Counted from the stretch's first letter, positions 8,764 through 17,910 are shown. The stretch: 64,000 bases of DNA from CAXBMB01 sp052078155 (GCA_052078155.1 JBQJBP010000003.1:682001-746000); one strand, 5' to 3'. The notes: a model not told the origin generated them from the letters alone. Numbers and translations are program-made.

Positions 8764-10386
8764 ATGGCCAGTCATGACTTTATCGTCGTCGGCGCAGGCT
8801 CGGCGGGCTGTGTGCTCGCCAACCGCCTGAGTGAAAACGGCAAGTACTCTGTCCTGCTGCTGGAGGCCGGAGGCAGCGATCTGAACTTCTGGATCTGGAT
8901 GCCCATCGGCTACGGCAAGGCCTTCTACAACAAGGCCATCAACTGGATGTACCAGACCGAACCGGACAAGGGCCTGGGCGGTCGGCGCAGCTACTGGCCG
9001 CGCGGCAAGGTGTTGGGTGGGTCCAGTTCCATCAACGCCATGGTCTACATCCGCGGGCAAGCCGCCGACTATGATGACTGGGAAGCCCGGGGCAATCCTG
9101 GCTGGGGCTGGAAAGATCTGCTGCCCTACTTCAGGAAGTCCGAAAGCAACGACCGGGGCGCAGACGACTGGCGCGGCGGCAGCGGCCCTCTGCATGTCAG
9201 CACCATGGCCCGGGACCTGCACCCCCTCTGCCAGACCTTCCTGAAGGCGGGTGAAGAAAGCGGGCAACGGCGCAATCCTGATTTCAACGGCCAGGATCAG
9301 GAGGGGGTCGGCCTCTACCAGAACACCGCCAAAGACGGCTTTCGCATGTCTGCGGCCCGGGCCTACCTGCGCCCGGCCAAAGGCCGAAAGAACCTCACGC
9401 TGGAAACCCGCGCCCACACAACCCGCCTGCTCTTTGACGGCACAAAGGCCGTGGGGGTGGAATACCGGCAGGGTGGTCAGCTCAAGACTGCCAGCGCCCG
9501 GCGGGAAGTGATTGTCTCAGCCGGGGCCGTCAACTCTCCTCAGATTTTGCAGCTTTCCGGGGTGGGTCCGGCGGCGCTGCTGAAAAAACATGGCATCGAC
9601 CTTGTGCACGACGCCCCGGGGGTTGGGCAGAACCTGCAGGACCACCTGTCAATCGACTACCTTTACCGCTCCAAAGTGCCGACCCTCAACAACCAGCTGG
9701 GGCCCTGGTGGGGCAAACTCTGGCATGGTCTGCGCTACGTCCTGACCCGTCGCGGTCCGCTGTCTCTGGGGGTAAATCAGGCCGGGGGGTTCATCAAAAC
9801 CCGACCGGATCTGAAAACCCCGAACATGCAGCTTTTCTTCTCTCCGGTCAGCTATACCAAAGCCCCACCGGGCAAGCGGCCGCTGATGAATCCCGATCCC
9901 TTTCCCGGCTTTCTGATTTCCGCTCAGCCCACCCGCCCTACCAGCGTGGGACATCTGGAGATCAGATCCGCTGACCCCTTTGAGGCACCGGCCATCTATC
10001 CCAATTATCTTTCCACCAACAACGATGTGGAGGAGATGGTGGAAGGGGCGCGCTATCTGCGCCAGCTGGCCCAGGCCCCGGCGCTGGCGGCCGTGATCGA
10101 AGAAGAGATTGCCCCGGGTCCTCAGGCCCAGAGCACAGAAGAAATCGTGGCCGACATTCAGCAGAGAGTGGGCACGGTGTTCCATCCGGTCAGCACCTGC
10201 CGCATGGGCCCGGATCCCAAGGTGGATGTGGTCGATACCCACCTACGGGTCTATGGCACAGAAAACCTCCGGGTGGTGGACGCCTCCATCTTCCCGACGC
10301 TGATTTCCGGCAACACCAACGCACCGGCCATCATGGTCGGGGAAAAAGCCTCAGACATCATTCTGCAGGATCAGGAAGAAAGCTAA
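8764..10386 (+). CDS. GMC-family FAD oxidoreductase, choline dehydrogenase-like
   Basis: 540 residues. The N-terminal FAD-binding motif VVGAGSAGCVLANRLSE, the ARxL-type SSxNAM segment (RGKVLGGSSSINAMVYIRG) and the C-terminal HPVSTCRMG and SGNTNAPAIMVGEKASD motifs are the two GMC signatures; the His in HPV and the Asn in SGNTN occupy the positions of the catalytic His/Asn pair of choline oxidase. These enzymes oxidise an alcohol to the aldehyde. Lying in a polyamine-type transport operon, its substrate is probably the imported amino-alcohol or a derivative; strict identity with BetA (choline) is not shown, and no betaine aldehyde dehydrogenase is in the operon. Confidence 0.85.
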   Translation: MASHDFIVVGAGSAGCVLANRLSENGKYSVLLLEAGGSDLNFWIWMPIGYGKAFYNKAINWMYQTEPDKGLGGRRSYWPRGKVLGGSSSINAMVYIRGQAADYDDWEARGNPGWGWKDLLPYFRKSESNDRGADDWRGGSGPLHVSTMARDLHPLCQTFLKAGEESGQRRNPDFNGQDQEGVGLYQNTAKDGFRMSAARAYLRPAKGRKNLTLETRAHTTRLLFDGTKAVGVEYRQGGQLKTASARREVIVSAGAVNSPQILQLSGVGPAALLKKHGIDLVHDAPGVGQNLQDHLSIDYLYRSKVPTLNNQLGPWWGKLWHGLRYVLTRRGPLSLGVNQAGGFIKTRPDLKTPNMQLFFSPVSYTKAPPGKRPLMNPDPFPGFLISAQPTRPTSVGHLEIRSADPFEAPAIYPNYLSTNNDVEEMVEGARYLRQLAQAPALAAVIEEEIAPGPQAQSTEEIVADIQQRVGTVFHPVSTCRMGPDPKVDVVDTHLRVYGTENLRVVDASIFPTLISGNTNAPAIMVGEKASDIILQDQEES

Positions 10387-10389
10387 GAC

Positions 10390-11691
10390 ATGACCCGGGC
10401 CGACCTCTTCACCCCCGATTTCAAACCGGATCCCTATTGGTGGGAGGAGGCCCCGCTGGTTCAGGCAGCAGAAACTCCCCTGCCCAAAGAAGCTGACGTG
10501 GTGATCATCGGCGCCGGGTACAGCGGTCTTCATGCCGCCGTTCAGACGGCACGGGCCGGACTTGCCACCCTGGTTCTGGAGGCAGAGCTGGCCGGTTGGG
10601 GCTGCAGCAGCCGCAATGGCGGCCAGATCTCGACCAGCATCAAACCCTCCCACGCCGCCCTGACCCGGCGCTATGGAGCCGACAAAGCCACGGCCCTGCT
10701 GAAAGAGGGGCAGGCCTCTCTGGACTACGTCGAGACCTTCGTGCGGGACGAAAAGATTGACTGCGCCTTTGAGGTGGTGGGCCGCTTCCACGGTGCCCAC
10801 ACCCCCGGCACCTATGAACGCCTGGCCCGTGAGATTGAGGTACCCAACCCGGCCTTCAAAACCGATGCTTATCTGGTGCCCAAAAGCGAGCAGCATCAGG
10901 AGCTGAAAACCGACGTCTATCATGGGGGAGTGGTCTTTCCCCGCCACGCCAGTGTTGATGCAGGCAAGTATCTGCGCGGCATTCTGGATGTGGCTGAGAA
11001 GGCCGGGGCCCAGGTTCATTCCCACAGTCCGGTGACCGAGCTGCAGCGCACAGACAGTGGTTTTCTGCTGACCACCCCCCGCGGGCAGGTCAAGGCAGGT
11101 AAGGTCATTCTGGCCACCAACGGCTACAGCGGCCCGCTGGCCCCCTGGCACCAGCGCCGGGTGATCCCCATTGGCTCCTACGTCATTGCGACAGAAGAGC
11201 TGGATCCCGCTCTGATGGACCAGTTGATGCCCAGGAACCGCATCCTCTCGGACACCCGCAAACTGGTCTACTACTACCGGCCTTCACCGGATCGCAAACG
11301 GGTGCTGTTTGGCGGTCGGGTTTCCCTGAACGAAACCAACCCCCTGATCAGCGGCCCCAAACTGCACCGCGAACTGACCCGCCTGCTGCCGGACCTGAAA
11401 GGCACCCGGATCAGTCATTCCTGGTCGGGCACTGTGGCCTACACCTTTGATGAGCTGATGCACTGTGGCGAGGACAAAGGTCTTTTCTACACCATGGGCT
11501 ACTGCGGTTCGGGTGTGGGCATGGCCAGTTATCTTGGCCAGCGCATGGGCCAGCAGGCCGCGGGTCTGGCCGAAGGCAAAACGGCCTTTGACGACCTGTC
11601 CTTCCAGACCCGTCCGCTTTACAGCGGCAATCCCTGGTTCCTCGCCCCCTCCATCATGGTTTACCGGGTGCGGGACCGGCTGGGCATCTGA
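10390..11691 (+). CDS. FAD-dependent amine oxidase (DAO family, PuuB/OrdL-like)
   Basis: 433 residues starting at ATG 10390, three bases after the GMC stop. The dinucleotide-binding motif VIIGAGYSGLHAAVQTAR is followed by the GWGCSSRNGGQIS segment characteristic of gamma-glutamylputrescine oxidase relatives, and the C-terminal YCGSGVGMASYLG repeats the FAD contact. Such flavoproteins oxidise primary or secondary amines to imines/aldehydes with release of ammonia or an amine. No gamma-glutamylputrescine synthetase (PuuA) is present here, so the substrate may be a free amine. Last gene of the operon; it converges on the next gene. Confidence 0.85.
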   Translation: MTRADLFTPDFKPDPYWWEEAPLVQAAETPLPKEADVVIIGAGYSGLHAAVQTARAGLATLVLEAELAGWGCSSRNGGQISTSIKPSHAALTRRYGADKATALLKEGQASLDYVETFVRDEKIDCAFEVVGRFHGAHTPGTYERLAREIEVPNPAFKTDAYLVPKSEQHQELKTDVYHGGVVFPRHASVDAGKYLRGILDVAEKAGAQVHSHSPVTELQRTDSGFLLTTPRGQVKAGKVILATNGYSGPLAPWHQRRVIPIGSYVIATEELDPALMDQLMPRNRILSDTRKLVYYYRPSPDRKRVLFGGRVSLNETNPLISGPKLHRELTRLLPDLKGTRISHSWSGTVAYTFDELMHCGEDKGLFYTMGYCGSGVGMASYLGQRMGQQAAGLAEGKTAFDDLSFQTRPLYSGNPWFLAPSIMVYRVRDRLGI

Positions 11692-11722
11692 CCCGCGCAG
11701 ACCCAACCAGACCGGTCATGCG

Positions 11723-13696
11723 CTAAAGATCCCAGGCCGCTTTCAGACCTTCCAGCACGGCTTCTTCGGCTGTGCGCGGAGCCAGACAGTCGCCCAGTCC
11801 CCGCACCTCAGCCGGATAGTCAGCCAGCTGATCCAGCAGGCTGCTTTCCGGGGCCTGACCCTGAGCCAGGATCAAGGTATCCACCCCGTCAAAAATCACC
11901 GCCTCTTCATTGGCCGTGTGCTGAAAATAGACCGTATCCCCGTCACAGCCAAAAAGGCGGGCATAGGGGATGATCTGGACTCCCAGCTTCTGGACCCGCC
12001 CCACGGCCATATCCCGCACATAGGATTGCAGAAGCTCACCGGCATGCAGGCCGTTGACGGCCAGGCGGACATGGCAACCAGCCCCAGCCAGTTGCTCAGC
12101 CAGGCCCAGGCCGATCCAGTCCCCCCGCCAGTCAGCGATGACAACTGAGGCCCCCACGTTCACTTCGTTGCGCAACACCTGCCAGGCATCCACCACCTGA
12201 TTGCCCTCACTGAGTTCCAGGGCTTCGGGCCAGCGGGCCTTGCCACCTGTTGCCACAAGGATGGCGTCCGGCTGCTCTTGCCGGATCAGCGCCAGATCCA
12301 CCGGGGTCCTGGTTTTGACCTCCACCCCTGCCCGCATCACTTCATGGCTGAGGTTGGTGATGATCCCGCCAAACTCGCTGCGTCCCGGCAGCAGCTGCGC
12401 CAGCAAAGCCTGACCACCCAAACGACTGTCCGCTTCATAGAGGGTCACCTTGTGTCCCCGCGCCGCAGCCACCGCCGCCGCCTTCATGCCACCGGGACCG
12501 CCCCCGATCACCATGACCTTTTGGGGACTGTCCGTGGGCGTCATCTGCCCATAGGTCAACTCCCGCCCGGTTTCGGGATGCTGAATGCAGGAAATGGGAT
12601 AGCCCTTGTGGAAATGGCCGATGCAGGCCTGGTTGCAGGCGATGCAGGCCCGGATGTCTTCCAGCTGCCCCTGCCGGGCTTTGTCGGGCATGCGCGGGTC
12701 ACAGATCATGGCACGGGTCATGCCGCAGAGATCGGCCTGTCCGCTGCTGACAATCTGCTCAGCCTCCTGGGGCTGATTGATCCGTCCGGCCACCATGACC
12801 GGGATCGAAACCGCAGCCTTAACGGCTGCTGCAAAGGGCGCCACATAGCCGTTTTCCACAAACATGGGCGGGACTATGTGCACGGCCCCACCCAGGGAAG
12901 CGGAGGTTCCGGCAATGACATTGACGTAATCCAGCTCCGGTTCCAGCGCCACAATGGCTTTCAGGGAATCGGCTTCTGTCAGCCCCTCATGGTCCTTTTC
13001 ATCTCCGGAGATGCGCAGACCGACGACGAAATCCGGCCCCACCTGCAGCCGTACAGCCGCCAGCACCTCCTTAAAGATCCGCAGCCGGTTTTCAAAAGAT
13101 CCGCCGTAGTCATCCTCGCGCCGGTTGATGTTGGGGTTGAGAAACTGGGACAGCAGATAGCCGTGGCTGGCGACAATTTCCACACCATCGACGCCGGCGC
13201 TTTTCATGCGACGGGCCGCCTGACCATATCCCTCGACGATCTCATCAATCAGTTTTTTCGTCAGAGCCCGGGGTATGACATGGAAGCGCTCGCTGGGCGA
13301 CACCGAAGGAGCATAAGCCACAGGCGCGGAGCCATCCTGGGATTCCATGACTTCGCGACCGGGATGGAACAGCTGGACAAAGAGTTTGCACCCTTCGGCC
13401 TGCACGCTTTCTGCCAGCTTCTGAAAACCGGGGATACAGCTGTCGTTCACGCCCATCAGAATATGAGAGGTGTAGCGGGCTGATTCATGCACACCGGTCA
13501 CCTGGGCGATGATCAGTCCGGCTCCGCCCTTTGCTCTGGCTTTATGATAGGCAATCAGGGCGTCATTGACCGACCCATCGGTGGGCAAGGTCGTATCGTG
13601 ACCGGTCGACAGGATCCGGTTTTTCACTGTCACTCCCCCCAAAGTGATGGGGCTGAAGAGAGTGGGAAAAGAATCTGTGGCTGTGGTACCCGCCAT
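11723..13696 (-). CDS. Trimethylamine dehydrogenase-like FMN/4Fe-4S/FAD flavoprotein
   Basis: 657 residues: an N-terminal old-yellow-enzyme TIM barrel (about 1-370, with VEIVASHGYLLSQFLNP and NRREDDYGGS), a cysteine cluster C-x2-C-x3-C-x11-C (about residues 347-366) for a 4Fe-4S centre, and a C-terminal pyridine-nucleotide/FAD half starting at VMVIGGGPGGMKAA. This architecture is shared by trimethylamine dehydrogenase, 2,4-dienoyl-CoA reductase, and demethylases such as DgcA (dimethylglycine) and StcD (N-methylproline). The amine-oxidising neighbours favour an N-demethylase, but the sequence alone does not decide. It is transcribed divergently from the aldehyde dehydrogenase, with a 26-bp palindrome between. 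Confidence 0.85.
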   Translation of the reverse strand: MAGTTATDSFPTLFSPITLGGVTVKNRILSTGHDTTLPTDGSVNDALIAYHKARAKGGAGLIIAQVTGVHESARYTSHILMGVNDSCIPGFQKLAESVQAEGCKLFVQLFHPGREVMESQDGSAPVAYAPSVSPSERFHVIPRALTKKLIDEIVEGYGQAARRMKSAGVDGVEIVASHGYLLSQFLNPNINRREDDYGGSFENRLRIFKEVLAAVRLQVGPDFVVGLRISGDEKDHEGLTEADSLKAIVALEPELDYVNVIAGTSASLGGAVHIVPPMFVENGYVAPFAAAVKAAVSIPVMVAGRINQPQEAEQIVSSGQADLCGMTRAMICDPRMPDKARQGQLEDIRACIACNQACIGHFHKGYPISCIQHPETGRELTYGQMTPTDSPQKVMVIGGGPGGMKAAAVAAARGHKVTLYEADSRLGGQALLAQLLPGRSEFGGIITNLSHEVMRAGVEVKTRTPVDLALIRQEQPDAILVATGGKARWPEALELSEGNQVVDAWQVLRNEVNVGASVVIADWRGDWIGLGLAEQLAGAGCHVRLAVNGLHAGELLQSYVRDMAVGRVQKLGVQIIPYARLFGCDGDTVYFQHTANEEAVIFDGVDTLILAQGQAPESSLLDQLADYPAEVRGLGDCLAPRTAEEAVLEGLKAAWDL

Positions 13697-14109
13697 GGTG
13701 CTCCCCTGACCTGACTTTTGAACTTCCCCCTGAATGAGTGGGGAAAGCCTGACGCTTTGCGCGCTCTACAGTCAGACTATAGCCTTCAGTGCCGAAAGGC
13801 ACTTTGCTTTCCCGGCCTATTTTATGACGCCAGCAACAAAGTCCTGCGCTGCCAGACGGCTTGAGAGAAGAGCGGGGGCAGCCTATCACCAAGGCAGCTG
13901 GCTGCCGGATCGAAACCCACCAGGACTTTTGATCTGGACTTGCCGTTGCAGTCTGATATATCACACTGCAAATTCTAAGCAGTAAGACCTTTCATCTGGA
14001 CCCGGCTTTCACAGCCTTGCCGGAAAGCCTTTCCTGTCCCAGAGTCAGCCCTTACTGCTTGTTTCAGCCAAAGAGCCGAAGGCTCACCAGAGAGGAACCC
14101 GGAGAACCG
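13697..14109. other. Divergent intergenic region with one clear operator candidate
   Basis: 413 bases between the flavoprotein and aldehyde dehydrogenase starts. Apart from the palindrome at 13946-13971 no gene, RNA or repeat was recognised. Confidence 0.6.
13946..13971. promoter_or_regulatory. 26-bp palindrome (GntR-type operator candidate)
   Basis: TTGCAGT and ACTGCAA flank a central TGATATATCA; only the single bases next to the core break the symmetry. TGATATATCA-like cores are common among GntR/FCD regulators. No such regulator is encoded nearby apart from the MocR gene, so the protein acting here is unknown. Confidence 0.6.
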
Positions 14110-15549
14110 ATGACTGACCTACACAAGAACTACATCGCAGGTGACTGGGTTTCCGGTCCGGCTGCCGCCGACAACATCAACCCTTCCGACCTCTCCGACG
14201 TCGTGGGTGAATACAGCCGGGCCAACAAGGACCAGGCACTGGAAGCCATCGCAGCTGCCCGCGCCGCCTTCCCGCAGTGGTCACAGTCCGGCATTCAGCA
14301 GCGTCATGACATCCTGCAGGCCATATCCAACGAACTGATGGCCCGCAAGGAAGAACTGGGCGGCCTGCTGGCCCGCGAAGAAGGCAAGACCCTGCCCGAA
14401 GGCATTGGCGAAACCATTCGCGCGGCACAGATCTTCGATTTCTTCGCCGGTGAAGTGCTGCGTCTGGCCGGGGAAAAGCTGCCCTCCACCCGCCCGGGAC
14501 TGGACGTGGAAATCACCCGCGAGCCCCTGGGTGTGATCGGCATCATTGCCCCCTGGAACTTCCCCATTGCCATTCCGGCCTGGAAAATCGCCCCGGCCCT
14601 GGCCTACGGCAACTGCGTGGTCTTCAAACCCGCTGAGCTGGTTCCCGGCTGCGCCTGGGCTCTGGCGGACATCATCAGCCGCTCCGGCCTGCCAGAAGGC
14701 GTCTTCAATCTGGTCATGGGGCCGGGCCGTGAAGTGGGTCAGACCCTGTTGGACAACAAAGGCGTGGATGGCATTTCCTTTACCGGTTCCGTCGAAACGG
14801 GCCAGAGGGTTGCCCTGGCCTGTGCCACACGCGGGGCCAAGTTCCAGCTGGAAATGGGGGGCAAAAATCCTCTGGTCGTGCTGGACGACGCCGATCTCGA
14901 TACAGCCGTGGAATGCGCCGTCAACGGGGCCTTTTTCTCCACCGGCCAGCGCTGCACCGCCTCCAGCCGCCTGATTGTCACCGAAGGCATCCATGACCGC
15001 TTTGTTCAGGCCATGGTGTCCCGCCTGGAGGGCCTGGTGATTGATGACGCACGCAAAGACGGCACCCACATCGGCCCGGTGGTTGATCCCAGCCAGCTGC
15101 AGCAGGATCTGGACTACATTGCCATCGGTAAGGATGAAGGTGCCAACCTGGCGTTCGGCGGCGACCTGCTGGAACGGGCCACCAAAGGCCACTACCTGCA
15201 GCCCGCACTCTTTACCGAAGCCAACAACCAGATGCGCATCTCTCAGGAAGAGATCTTCGGCCCGGTGGCTGCGGTGATCCGCGCAGCCGACTACGACGAG
15301 GCTCTGGCCCTGGCCAACGACACCAGCTTTGGTCTGTCGGCCGGGATCTGCACCGGCAGCCTGAAATACGCCAGCCACTTCAAGCGCAACTCCGAAGCCG
15401 GCATGGTCATGGTCAACCTGCCAACGGCAGGTGTTGACTATCACGTGCCCTTCGGCGGTCGGAAAGGCTCGTCCTTTGGCCCGCGCGAACAAGGCCGCTA
15501 CGCAGCTGAGTTCTACACCACGGTCAAGACCGCTTACACCTCAGCCTGA
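14110..15549 (+). CDS. Aldehyde dehydrogenase, probable 2-oxoglutarate semialdehyde dehydrogenase
   Basis: 479 residues from ATG 14110 (GGAGAACCG upstream; the frame is open from 14017 but the upstream part is unlike the family). NAD(P)-binding PWNFPIAIPAWKIAPAL, the general base in LEMGGKNP, and the catalytic cysteine in FFSTGQRCTASS are all present. The C-terminal PTAGVDYHVPFGGRKGSS and PREQGRYAAEFYT segments are typical of the 2-oxoglutarate semialdehyde dehydrogenases that end the oxidative pentose pathways, such as Azospirillum AraE. It would oxidise the five-carbon semialdehyde to 2-oxoglutarate. A strong terminator follows; the ROK regulator is next in the same direction with its own promoter. 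Confidence 0.85.
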   Translation: MTDLHKNYIAGDWVSGPAAADNINPSDLSDVVGEYSRANKDQALEAIAAARAAFPQWSQSGIQQRHDILQAISNELMARKEELGGLLAREEGKTLPEGIGETIRAAQIFDFFAGEVLRLAGEKLPSTRPGLDVEITREPLGVIGIIAPWNFPIAIPAWKIAPALAYGNCVVFKPAELVPGCAWALADIISRSGLPEGVFNLVMGPGREVGQTLLDNKGVDGISFTGSVETGQRVALACATRGAKFQLEMGGKNPLVVLDDADLDTAVECAVNGAFFSTGQRCTASSRLIVTEGIHDRFVQAMVSRLEGLVIDDARKDGTHIGPVVDPSQLQQDLDYIAIGKDEGANLAFGGDLLERATKGHYLQPALFTEANNQMRISQEEIFGPVAAVIRAADYDEALALANDTSFGLSAGICTGSLKYASHFKRNSEAGMVMVNLPTAGVDYHVPFGGRKGSSFGPREQGRYAAEFYTTVKTAYTSA

Positions 15550-15586
15550 TCCCAGACCCCGCCTCACCCCTTTTGGCCGGGTACAA

Positions 15587-15630
15587 AGAACCGCCTGTCA
15601 GGAGTTTCCCGACAGGCGGTTCTGTTTTTT
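15587..15630 (+). terminator. Intrinsic terminator
   Basis: A perfect 13-bp stem (15587-15599 with 15611-15623), 11-base loop, then G and six Ts. Ends the aldehyde dehydrogenase transcript. Confidence 0.92.
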
Positions 15631-15661
15631 GCAGGGGTCTGTCGGCTTTTGGGGATCGCTG

Positions 15662-15710
15662 GAGCATGATCGGTTTAGTTGGAAGCGCTTTGCGCTATGA
15701 GGGAAAACCG
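15662..15710 (+). repeat. Dispersed palindromic repeat, copy A
   Basis: GAGCATGATCGGTTT then AAGCGCTTTGCGCT, the left half of the roughly 70-bp element found complete at 61357 and 59049; its right half has diverged. Confidence 0.65.
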
Positions 15711-15719
15711 GAGCTTTGC

Positions 15720-15749
15720 TTGACCTGCCGTAAGAGCAGCGAATATCTT
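15720..15749 (+). promoter_or_regulatory. Sigma-70-like promoter for the ROK gene
   Basis: TTGACC (15720-15725), 18-base spacer, TATCTT (15744-15749), 28 bases before the TTG start. Confidence 0.5.
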
Positions 15750-15777
15750 TTTTCATCGAAGAAAATAGAGGTCTGCC

Positions 15778-17010
15778 TTGAAAACCGGCGATTCCGATCT
15801 GATCAAGCAGATCAACAAGCATCGAATTCTCAGTGCCTTTCGGCCCAACAACAGTCTGGCCCGCATTGAGATTGCGGACATCACCAGCCTCAGCCCGGCA
15901 ACCGTCACCGTGCTGACTCAGGAACTGCTGGATGCTGATCTGCTGGTGGAACGACAGATGCCTCCAGCGCCCGGTACCCGGCAGCGAGGCCGTCCCCGGG
16001 TCGCCCTGGGTCTCAATGCCGATGCCGCCTATGTGGTGGGTGCCAAGATCTCCATGCATCAGGTTGCGGTATCGGTCACAAACTTCGTCGGCGACGTGCT
16101 CTACGAAAACACCTCCACCGTGCACGCCAACCGGCAGCCGCCGGAAATCATCGCCGATCTGATGAAAAAGCTGGTCACCCAGGCTGTGGAGCAGCTGGGC
16201 CTGCCCCTGGACCGCATCTCTGGACTGGGAATCGGTATTCCCGGCTTCATTGATTCTGTCTCTGGCGTCTGCCACTGGAGTCCGGTTTTCGGCGCCAGCG
16301 CCATCCCCTTTGCCGCCATGATGCACGAACGTCTGAAGCTGCCTGTCTATGTGGACAATGACGCCAATCTGGTGACCCTGGCAGAGCAGTGGTTTGGCCA
16401 GGGAAAGGGGCATTCCGATTTCCTGGTGGTCTCCATCGAACACGGGGTGGGCATGGGTGCGGTCATCGGCGGCCAGCTGTATCGGGGACATCGGGGTTTT
16501 GGCTCGGAATTCGGCCACACAAAAATCCAGCGCGACGGGGCGCTGTGTCGCTGCGGCCAGCGCGGCTGCGTGGAAGCCTATGTGGCGGACTACGCCATCG
16601 TGCGAGAAGCCGGGGCCTTCATGTCCATTCCCGACCTGGCTGACCCCATTGAGCTGCGCCAGACCATGATTGGTCTGATCGACAAAGCCCGCACCGGCGA
16701 CCCGGCCCTGCAGCAGCTATTTGAGCGGGCGGGCGAGGCCCTGGGGGTTGGCGTGGCCAACCTGATCAACCTTTTCAACCCGCCACTGGTGGTGCTGTCC
16801 GGTTCGGGCGTGCAGGCCTTCGATCTGCTGGAAAAAACCTTCTACGACAGCCTGAAGGCCAGCGCCTTGAGTGTCGAACAGCACGACACACCCGTGGTGA
16901 TGGGGGGCTGGGATGACCGCATCTGGGCCCGCGGGGCTGCGGCTCTGGTTCTGCAGTCGCTCTTTGAACCTCCCCTGGCCCGTACCCTGTCTGCCCCGTC
17001 AAGCCCCTGA
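15778..17010 (+). CDS. ROK-family transcriptional regulator (XylR/NagC type)
   Basis: 410 residues from a TTG start at 15778 with AGAGG upstream. An N-terminal helix-turn-helix (about residues 22-60, RIEIADITSLSPATVTVL) precedes the sugar-kinase-like ROK domain. The zinc-binding ROK signature is visible as GH-TKI...CRCGQRGCVE (about residues 248-270) and the phosphate-loop DNDANL is near residue 192. The ROK regulators with a DNA-binding domain usually repress sugar operons until the sugar binds. Surrounding genes point to pentose oxidation. Its 3' end overlaps the convergent epimerase by 12 bases. Confidence 0.9.
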   Translation: MKTGDSDLIKQINKHRILSAFRPNNSLARIEIADITSLSPATVTVLTQELLDADLLVERQMPPAPGTRQRGRPRVALGLNADAAYVVGAKISMHQVAVSVTNFVGDVLYENTSTVHANRQPPEIIADLMKKLVTQAVEQLGLPLDRISGLGIGIPGFIDSVSGVCHWSPVFGASAIPFAAMMHERLKLPVYVDNDANLVTLAEQWFGQGKGHSDFLVVSIEHGVGMGAVIGGQLYRGHRGFGSEFGHTKIQRDGALCRCGQRGCVEAYVADYAIVREAGAFMSIPDLADPIELRQTMIGLIDKARTGDPALQQLFERAGEALGVGVANLINLFNPPLVVLSGSGVQAFDLLEKTFYDSLKASALSVEQHDTPVVMGGWDDRIWARGAAALVLQSLFEPPLARTLSAPSSP

Positions 17011-17910
17011 CAGCTCTCCGACTTCATAGCGCACAGCCACACTCATTTCCTCACCAGGGGCCAGAGTTCTGGCGCCGCCAGACCCTGTCATGCCTTTGGG
17101 CAGGCCATTGACCACATTGGTGACATGGGAGATGGGCTCCACACAGATAAAGTCCTCGCCCGGAGGGGAGAAATAGATGGCCCGGGTAATGTCGGGGGCA
17201 CGTATTTCCAGACAGCGCCCGGCCTGCGGCCAGACCACACGGGCCCGACCGTCCCAGCCTTCCAGTCCGGTATCCACGCCTCTGGGCATGCCGCTGCCTT
17301 CGCGCAGCTCTGCCAGCACGGGGTGCTGTTCATTCAGCCAGTCAGGCAATCCTCGCGCGTCTCTTTCGATAAAACCCGTGGCGCTGAGCTGCAGCTTTGC
17401 GCCCTCAGGTGCGGGGAAAAAGGGGTGCAGGCCCAACCCGCCTGGCATGTTCTGCTGAGACTCATTGCGCAGGCTGATGCTGTGGCTCAATCCCGTTTCA
17501 TCCAGCGTCAGCTGCTGCTGACTGCTGAAAGCCCAGGGCCAGGCGCCTTTGCCGTCATAGTCCAGTTCCAGCACAACTTCATCACTGCTTTGCCGGATAA
17601 CCTGCCACTCCAGCTCCCAGCCGATGCCATGAATGCTGTGAGGTTCCGGCAGGAAGTTCAGCGGCAACTGAACAGGCTGGCCTTCAAACTCAAAATGAGC
17701 ATCAGCGATACGGTTGGAATAGGGCACCAGGGGATAGGAACTGCTGTCCAAAGACCCTACGTCATCGTGGGCCGACGGGCGAAACCAGTGCCAGACCCCC
17801 TCCTCCGGATCTGCGGGCTGACTGTAGAAAGCCAGGACATGCCCGCCGATTTCAGAAGACAGGCGCAAACGCAGCGCGCCATGGCGCAGTTCCAAAGGAG
17901 GCTGTGCCAT
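16999..17910 (-). CDS. Aldose 1-epimerase (mutarotase)
   Basis: 303 residues from ATG 17910, overlapping the TGA of the upstream SDR gene by one base, so the two are translationally coupled. NRIADAHFEFEG near residue 65, the histidine pair regions SIHGIGW and GLHPFFPAPEG, and the catalytic-glutamate segment CVEPISHVTNV mark the galactose-mutarotase fold. It interconverts the alpha and beta anomers of a free aldose, supplying the beta form to the dehydrogenase encoded just upstream. Confidence 0.9.
   Translation of the reverse strand: MAQPPLELRHGALRLRLSSEIGGHVLAFYSQPADPEEGVWHWFRPSAHDDVGSLDSSSYPLVPYSNRIADAHFEFEGQPVQLPLNFLPEPHSIHGIGWELEWQVIRQSSDEVVLELDYDGKGAWPWAFSSQQQLTLDETGLSHSISLRNESQQNMPGGLGLHPFFPAPEGAKLQLSATGFIERDARGLPDWLNEQHPVLAELREGSGMPRGVDTGLEGWDGRARVVWPQAGRCLEIRAPDITRAIYFSPPGEDFICVEPISHVTNVVNGLPKGMTGSGGARTLAPGEEMSVAVRYEVGELSGA

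Noticed and set aside
7876..9417. 513-codon antisense frame over permease and GMC genes
   Set aside because: Spans two real genes, is dominated by His, Gln and Gly, and resembles no protein.
11714..11730. Possible further fragment of the dispersed repeat (GGTCATGCGCTAAAGATC)
   Set aside because: Similarity is limited to a few bases and overlaps the end of a gene.
12278..13483. 401-codon antisense frame over the flavoprotein gene
   Set aside because: Shadow frame with unusual composition; the minus-strand flavoprotein explains the DNA.
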